From: Eretmocerus hayati
Lineage: Eukaryota > Arthropoda > Insecta > Hymenoptera > Aphelinidae
NCBI GenBank assembly: GCA_029851415.1
Contig: CM056742.1
Location: forward strand, 110,920,246 to 110,984,245
DNA: 64,000 nucleotides
Direction of reading: 5' to 3'
Shown here: positions 57,496 through 64,000 of the stretch, piece after piece
Layout: each line of letters begins with the position of its first letter
How positions within the stretch are numbered: position 1 is the stretch's first letter
The notes under the pieces: generated by a model
Told to the model about the DNA's origin: nothing
Databases searched by the model: none
Seen by the model: only the letters and a program-made list of their open reading frames with translations
Position numbers and translations under genes: made by a program

Positions 57496-58689
57496 CGCAA
57501 AATTAAAAGATATCCATAACTTCTTGATGTAAATAGATGAATCTGTGCTTGGAAATTTCATTTCGTCGTTTCAAATCCACTTATCATCCTTATACTTGAA
57601 ATCAAAATTTTTCAGACCTATAGATTTCGTAGTTCAGGACTCAATGACAGGTTTTTTCGACCTCTCAGGAGGTATATCTATCGATGTTGGGCAGAAAATG
57701 CTGTCTCAACATGATTTTGAATGTTAAAAATCGTAATTTTTTTGCGAAAACTTGAATGTATATGAGTAATCTCGTTGAAAGTGTGATTTTTCGTGTTCCA
57801 AGCTCGCCCAAGTTCCTAAGACTTGGGATGCACTTTATAGAAATTTCTTAGGGTGTATTCTATTGGTGCTCAACTATGTTAATAGCTTCTGAGACGATCA
57901 TAATAGTCCTGTATTTTATAGTGGTTGATAAAGGGTCGAAATATCAATTCCGTCCCCTGTAGACATTCCCACCTTCGACTCTTGCATTCACTGCAACGCA
58001 TATATATGCAGAGTCAAAAAACTCCTATGCGTAGCTATGCACTCCGATTCGTAATACTTCAAATAACATAATCAACCACTTCGCGACTCAAAATTGAGCC
58101 CTCAGCTTGCGCACGGCTGTCCGATATTTTGAAGACGGGTTTGCACCGAAATTGCTTGCACAGCACTAATGAGATCCGCAAAATTCCCGATCGTGCACGA
58201 GTCCTTTGAAACCAATGAGGTTGTCATCGAGAAATCCAAATACACCTAATCCTTGCGCAACATCAGCCGAAAACTCGAATCTGCAGCCGGGTGCACCACA
58301 TAAACGTGTTTTCCAAATAGCGTACAAAATTTTCGGTCGATTCCGTCCCCATGTTGTGCTCCTCTCTGACGCGCTATATCGCTTCGCCGAACACATTTTC
58401 TTGAAGTATTTGGTTGCATTAGAGCCAATCTATGCGGAAAAGAGTCTACGATTACTTGCCGAGCTGTGGAAGTTTTTTTTGAGTCAAGATGTCAACTTCG
58501 TCCCTGTCAATTCCGTCTCCTCGGCAACCCCTTAAAGTGCACATATCTCCGTCCGACTTCACTTTTGAGGTACGTAGCTCTAGATACTCCTTTTTTGTGC
58601 TCAAACAAGTGTAAATCAACTGCTACGAGTCACCGAAACTCGTCTGGGACTGGAATAATTTTTTGACCCAATAAATCACTCATTTCGAC
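57496..58689. other. Unassigned interval
   Basis: About 1.2 kb with only short frames. A 109-codon frame at 58206-58535 and its opposite-strand shadow are not recognisable. I see no clear repeat here, though the segment borders a relative of the 20-kb palindrome. Confidence 0.4.
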
Positions 58690-59250
58690 GATTTTGGCCC
58701 CAAAAAATCACACTTTCGGCGGAATCACCCATATTAGGATAGCCTCAACGGGAATTCCGAGTATACATTTTGAAGGCCCAACTAGTTTTACGTGGAACCC
58801 ACGCAGTCCAGTCCGGATTCTTTTGGGGGGCTATTTCGTATTTAAAAACAAGCCCCAAAAAGATTTAGTGAATCTCTCATTTCAGCAGACGCCAATGGGT
58901 TCAATTTCCATGTGCTTCTGATTCGATGTGATTCATTGTGTTGTAGATCCTGTTCCAAGGTAAAAATTTGAACCTTGCAGGTGATCACTTTATAGGAGAT
59001 TGACGTCAGATTCCCATTAAAAACAGCCCAAGAAGTCTAAACTCATGCGCATGCGCAGAGAATGGCCTTTTTCTACTACTAAGAAAAGTTTCAGTTTTGG
59101 TAAATGGCACCTTAGATTTGGTAAATCGCTTGGATCGTCCCAGTCCACTCTGGAACCAATTATTTCCCAGAGACTACTAGATTTCACAAGGGATACGTGA
59201 GTTTGAAGAAAGCGCGTTTTGAGAAATCAACGTTTCAGTGAGAAATACTT
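58690..59250 (+). repeat. Diverged single-arm copy of the 20041-21828 palindrome
   Basis: The order of words matches the right arm at about 20985-21460: ATTTTGAAGG and AGTTTTACGTGGAACCC, TCCGGATTCTTTT, then TGAATCTCTCATTTCAGCAG, CATGCGCATGCGCAGA, CGCTTGGATCGTCCCA and TTTTGAGAAATCAACGTTTC. It is about 70 percent alike by eye. No second arm is present. Confidence 0.7.
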
Positions 59251-59252
59251 TG

Positions 59253-59590
59253 ACGGAAAAAATATCAACCCCAGAAGCTAGGGAGTCAATCAAATTCTCA
59301 AATAACCGCATGCTCCGGCCAAAAACTCTGTCGGAGAGAAAATCAACCTGAAACCTAGTAAGGCAATCAAATCCGTAGATATTCGGCTGCTCGGCCCAAA
59401 AACTCTGCCAGGAAAAAACCGACCCCAAAACCTGGGAACCCAATTAAATCCGCAAATAACTGGATGCTCGAGCGAGAAATTTTGCCGGGGAGAAATCAAC
59501 CCCACATCTTGGGGAGACAATCTAATCCGCGAATAGCCGGATGCTCGGACTAAACATTCTGTCAAAGTAAAAATCAATCTATGGAGCCCA
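59253..59590. repeat. 77-bp tandem repeat, about 4.3 copies
   Basis: The word (A)ACTCTG or its variants recurs at 59324, 59401, 59478 and 59555, exactly 77 bases apart, with one earlier copy 78 bases before. Each unit also has CAATCAAATCCG and a GGATGCTCGG-like word. Minus-strand open frames over it are a result of the period. Confidence 0.85.
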
Positions 59591-59639
59591 TAAAAATTTC
59601 CCAGATATTTCGGACGTATTTTACACTAGCCTATTAAGC

Positions 59640-59960
59640 TATTTTGAACGAGGAATTTCGTTTCTTTCTTCCAATAAAATGTGTATTGCTCGAATTCGAT
59701 CAGAGATACAGGAATGCGGTTTGCGGCATTCCCATGGGTCTTGACAGAACCTATCAAAATTGGCCTTGTACTTGTACAGTGGATTTTGAGGTTGTGGCAG
59801 GTTGTGGGCGGTTTGATCGGGCAAATGAGAGAAATACAAACAATTCGTTTCTAAAGAACCAATATTTTAGATCCTTCAAAATTTGGTGTTTGATGTGAAT
59901 TTGATGATCTTTCAGAGAAAAAGGTGGTCCCGAATTCCTTTTTTTGCGTTTGAGTCCTAT
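59640..59960 (+). repeat. Dispersed repeat related to 63147-63751
   Basis: CGAATTCGATCAGA, GGTTTGCGGCATTCCCATGG and TTTTGAGGTTGTGGCAGG recur, with changes, in both arms of the inverted repeat at 63147-63751. A shorter match to TGCCGCAACCCGCAAATCG in the 20-kb palindrome suggests that all belong to one family. Confidence 0.6.
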
Positions 59961-60381
59961 TTTTGTTATTTTCTACAAACCTGTTTTCCAGACTATTAGA
60001 AATCGACTGTCTTTTGCGGATGTCGAAAAACTTGAAATTCTATCCCAAACCTAATCCTATTGGAAAGCCAAGAAAACTTCCTTCAAAATGACCACTCGGC
60101 GGAGTCAGTTTGATGCATTTGAAGCGCAGTTACAATAATGTGTACCTGCTTGTACGAATCCTTAAAACGTTTGGGGAAAAATACATACAGGTCATTATCG
60201 ACGTATTTGTTGGTGCTCCTTGTGGCGCAGTTGTTGGTGTGTGATTCACGGCAACCCAAAAAAATTATCATCGAAAAAGGGGTCGAAATCTCAGTTCCGT
60301 GCGCTGTGGTTTTCCTTTTCTCGGACTTTGTGAGCGTGAAATGCCGCGGTGGGCCTTGTTCGAGACACGGGCGGACAAGTA

Positions 60382-62542
60382 CACTCACCGGACATTATAT
60401 CTGTCCAAATCTGAAAAAGTTTCCTCGTCCCTGGGCTGCTACTTGAAGTACTGAGACTGAGGTTCCAGTTCTTTGATGTCGAGGATGAAGTTACGATTAT
60501 CAAGGCACCAAAAACGATCTGATTTGGATTGGAACAACATAGCCCACGGACCAAAAGCTTTTTCAGATTCGGACAGATATGGCTAATTCTGAGATAACTT
60601 ATGCATTTGATGTCCTGACCTCGCATTCATATTAGACAACCAAATATGATGAGTCTAACGACGATACCTGGTGTATTCCATTGAAAGGAAGATGTCCCAA
60701 TAGATTGGGGAGTGGATATGAGAAAATCTACATAACTTTTACGGTATTTCAATGAGATAGGGGCTTTCACGCCCTGGAAAAATGTTTTTCAGGTGGTTTG
60801 TTCTAATGGCGCCTCAGGTCCATGGTCAGCACAGGGCTTCCATAAAAAGTTTAACTCACTTTTCGGAAAATACTCACCTCCTCCACTTTTTCGTATGTAA
60901 AAAAATAACATTCGAGCTAGGATGAATCGGGTGGTGCGAAATTGAAGAGTAAGAATAGATGATCAAAATGCTTCTTCGTTTAGCAGCGACACATTATTCT
61001 GGCCGAAGATCTGTGACGTTGAACTTGAAAAATTTGTCACGCCCATCGCTCCAAAAAAAGGACATAAACCTTTGTTACTCGAATAATGAGCAGATGCCGC
61101 TCCAAAACCCTATTGCCCATTTTACTTTGACGTATGGTGAATTACTATGCACTTCAATGAGGTGGCTGCAACGATTGTTATTTGAGGGAGGAGCTTGGGA
61201 AACTTGTTTAGCCCCTGAAAGCTGATTTTTCCGGTCGAAAAAGATGCACGTAACAGGTCTAAATTATAGCTGTCGACTTTGTATGTAGTTCTCATATCAT
61301 TTTCATGCTGCAAGCTTATCATAATTCAAATGGGAAACTTGGAAGAGCAAAAATTGCATATACCTCCGACAACTCTGTGGACATAGGAAAAGTGAAACTT
61401 AATGAGTATTACAGAAAGAGGCTCGATTCTGGGAATGGAATTCGATTGAAGGGGTGCAACAACATCCTTATCAACCGTCATACTGCACTATTCATGATCT
61501 ATCCATGTGAAAAGCCTCTAATAGTGACGATGACGTAAAAGACTAATTCCCGCTCATTGTTCTCAGGGGATTAACATCTTTCAAAAACGGTGGGCACAAC
61601 TTTTTTTCCACATTTTAGAGGTACCAAAACAGTATGGAATTGGTTTCAAAAGCGACAAGGGGGAAAACATTTTTTTTTCTCTGATGATCCAAAAGTTGAA
61701 GGTTTGGTAGATTTCCTCATATCAGTCTTATGTAAGCCTGAGCTCACTAAAAGTGGTCAAAATGTCCTTACCGTAGCATTTCCTGAACTGGAGTTGCACA
61801 TTTCAATCGTGTGGTTTACCGAGATATTCATTGAATCTCGATTTCGCACCACTCAAACATCAGAGATGGGTTATGAAAAGGTGATATTATGTACGAATCG
61901 AGTATCAAGTCTCACTTCAAAATAGTCAAAACACAGCCGACATTCTGTCCTGGAATTTTGCAAATTTTTCGAATGCTTCTCGATAATTCGACTCCGGGTC
62001 AGCGAATCGCTTCAAACGGCTCTAGAACGACGGTAATTGATTCCTAATACACCAAAAAACAAAATACTACCACCAGCGGAATGATGAATTACGTGAACAG
62101 CTTCCCGCGCGATGATTTATGGACAATTTTTCCGTTGCAAAATAAGAATTGTCCTTACCGTAGTCACTGGCTCCCGGACACTATGCAACGTCAAGGTTCA
62201 GAAAGTTTTTTACACTCTACTCTCACAAATAGGCCGTGTATTCGGAAAAAACAATCCGTTTCGATTTACGATTTGAGATCACTGTCCATGCCAAAATGAC
62301 CTTACCGTGGCTGTCCTTAGCGTGAAAAATTGCTCATATCTTCGACATAGATTGACTAACGTTCATGCCCGTCTGCGAATTGTTTTTGGATGTCAGATGG
62401 ATTGGAAAACACCTAAGAGCAGTCAGATTCCAGCTATATTTGAACCAGTCAATTTTAGGTCCAAATCCCGACCTGCTCCGCCGTTTTTTGCCTCGAAATA
62501 CCTAAGTTATCTCATAATCACCCATATAGTGTCCGGTGAGTG
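60382..62542. mobile_element. 2.2-kb element with CACTCACCGG ends and TA flanks
   Basis: CACTCACCGGACATTATAT (60382) and the reverse complement of the right end, CACTCACCGGACACTATAT, are terminal inverted repeats with TA outside both (60380-60381, 62543-62544). A sub-terminal hairpin pairs about 60395-60441 with 60539-60590 (TCTGAAAAAG). The size suits a Tc1/mariner-type element, but none of the interior frames (60959-61225, 61590-61925, 62307-62657) looks like a transposase, so it appears non-autonomous. Confidence 0.65.
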
Positions 62543-62800
62543 TACATCAAATATGATGGGATTGAGCGACAAATCCCACTGCTGTAAGAGCCGAAACACA
62601 ATTTTCGGTGGTGTGCGCATGGCGCGCACGTACATTTTGTGGTGCAATCTTGATTAAAATTTGACTCACTTCGTTTCCCTCGATAAAAGTGAATTCGCTT
62701 CATTTAAGGCCTTTCCGGACCAACTTATTCTTGAAGTGAATCGTCAGGCGCAACCTTTTCATGCACTCAAGTCTCGAAAAATTGGTTTTTGCAATCATAT

Positions 62801-63030
62801 GCGTAAAGTTAGTGCGTGAAGACCATTTTTTCGGTGCGAATGGCAAAATTTTACGCACATCGAATTGCAACAAATATCGTACGAAATGACTTCGATACTT
62901 TACGCACTGTCGGAAGCTCTACACACTCGAGTAACACTTTACGCACTGTTGAGATTCTTTACGCACTCGCTAACGCAGTGCGTAAAGTTGTTATCCTATA
63001 GTGTATTAAAGATTTCCGGCCGTGCGTAAA
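62801..63030. repeat. Cluster of TTTACGCAC words in both orientations
   Basis: Exact TTTACGCAC starts at 62850, 62899, 62938 and 62958, and its reverse complement GTGCGTAAA starts at 62978 and 63022. Further near-copies lie at 62801 and 62812. Spacing is irregular, which speaks against a simple tandem repeat. Confidence 0.8.
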
Positions 63031-63146
63031 GAAACGATACTCGAAATTTGATTCACAACTGCTGAAAACGCTTTTCCCGGAATAATGCATATGTACATCT
63101 GACCCATATTTTTTTCGACTCTGGGAATGTTTTTTTACCACTAGTA

Positions 63147-63751
63147 CACTCGGGACGACGATTAATTGTATCAGGATGACGGTCAGTGTTAGTTCGAGAT
63201 CTTTCGTCTCTTTCGTATGCAATAGGTTATGGCACGAGCATGGCGTTTGAAAAGTCTTGAATAAACCCATCGAAATGGGTCTTGTAACGTTGACCTTGAG
63301 GTTGTGGGTGGTTGTATCTAGCAAAAGAATAAAGAACAAAAAAAATAATCTCTCATCAAACCCAGATTTTGAAATCTTGAAAATTTGATATTTGATGTAA
63401 AATTTTGTATACTTACAACAGAATGGCCTTGAACTCCCGCTTTGCACTGTAGCCCTTTTTTTTGCTATTTCTTACAATCCTACACTGTAACGAGAATAAA
63501 AGAATCTGGGACCACCTTTCTCTGTAAGAACACAGACATTCACATCAAACATTAAAATTTGAAGGGTCTAAAATATTGGTTTCTTCAGAAATTAATTTTT
63601 TTGTATCTTTCTCTCTTTCGCCCGATAAACCGGCCCACGATCGCAAAATCAACTGAACGAGACCAATGTCGATTGGTTCTTTCAAGACCCTTCGGGATGC
63701 CGCAAACCGCATACCCGTACATCTGATCGAATTTGAGAAATGAGGTGAGTG
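63147..63751. repeat. Inverted repeat, about 600 bp
   Basis: The left half (about 63147-63420) and the reverse complement of the right half (about 63500-63751) share words such as GGGTCTTG, TTGAGGTTGTGGG/TGCGATCGTGGG and AATTTGATATTTGATGT/AATTTTAATGTTTGATGT. Ends read CACTCGGG and CACTCACC inward with TA outside, but the right border overlaps satellite sequence, so the ends may be accidental. Confidence 0.55.
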
Positions 63752-63990
63752 TACCCAACTTGCCCCCATTAAAACATTATCTGAACAACTCCGGAGTACT
63801 TGAATATTTTTTAACGCACTTCCAACTCATTTTGAAGCTTGTTTCAAGATCTCCAAAATGAGCCGAGAAACGTCCCATTTCAGTCAACTGGTGCCAAGCC
63901 AAAATAGTTTCCCCACAGAGTGATTTTTCAGAGTTCACAAAAGGGTGTAGCCACTTTGCCCTCATTAGCCATTTTCTCAACAACTCTCGT
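63752..63990. repeat. Satellite-like unit, second site
   Basis: TACCCAACTTGCCCCCATT (63752) and TAGCCACTTTGCCCTCATT (about 63948) begin two units about 196 bases apart. They are the reverse complement of the units at 39955-40170. Confidence 0.65.
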
Positions 63991-64000
63991 TTACCCCAAC

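Overview
The window reads as repeat-rich arthropod (most likely insect) nuclear DNA. It has no bacterial operon structure, coding frames are broken and far apart, and nearly every recognisable protein belongs to a transposable element: two LTR-retrotransposon families, an R1-type LINE, two other LINE fragments and many non-autonomous inverted-repeat elements. I found no host gene, rRNA, intact tRNA gene or CRISPR array that I can support. The insect assignment is an inference from the element types (errantivirus-like envelope, R1-clade LINE).

Layout. 1-6090: decayed minus-strand Ty3/gypsy element (copy A; RNase H, RT, protease, gag). 6193-6880: minus-strand LINE tail. 6933-12137: plus-strand R1-type LINE with a poly(A) tail. 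12138-16000: a second minus-strand LINE, split by a 1.28-kb foldback element with an 8-bp target duplication. 16440-16915: SINE-like direct repeats around a tRNA-like cloverleaf. 17340-17525: a hairpin insertion with a 13-bp duplication. 18218-19329: a TA-flanked palindrome. 20041-21828: a 1.8-kb palindrome. 22217-25800: smaller inverted-repeat elements. 27806-37150: a relative of copy A (copy B) that still shows gag, protease, RT, RNase H, an OTU-like domain, integrase and an errantivirus-type envelope. 37150-46330: MITEs, a mirror-symmetric tandem array, a hairpin tandem array and tRNA-like segments. 46329-57111: a young, nearly complete LTR retrotransposon. 57277-64000: tandem repeats, inverted repeats and a satellite-like unit.

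The most informative unit is the 10.8-kb LTR element at 46329-57111. Its LTRs are nearly identical (889 and 877 bp; the difference I see is a GA run), with a CATG target duplication, a tRNA-Lys-type primer site and a polypurine tract. It encodes gag, a -1 frameshift site (A8) and a pol with two AT-hooks after the integrase. In the position usually held by env it has an unrecognised coiled-coil/zinc-finger ORF, followed by a dense array of GGTC-N3-GACC palindromes. Gag and pol each carry one in-frame stop despite the LTR identity.

The second theme is palindromic DNA. At least five insertions are fold-backs over almost their whole length, with different target-site signatures (8 bp, TA, TTAA, 13 bp), so several mechanisms seem to have produced foldback elements in this genome.
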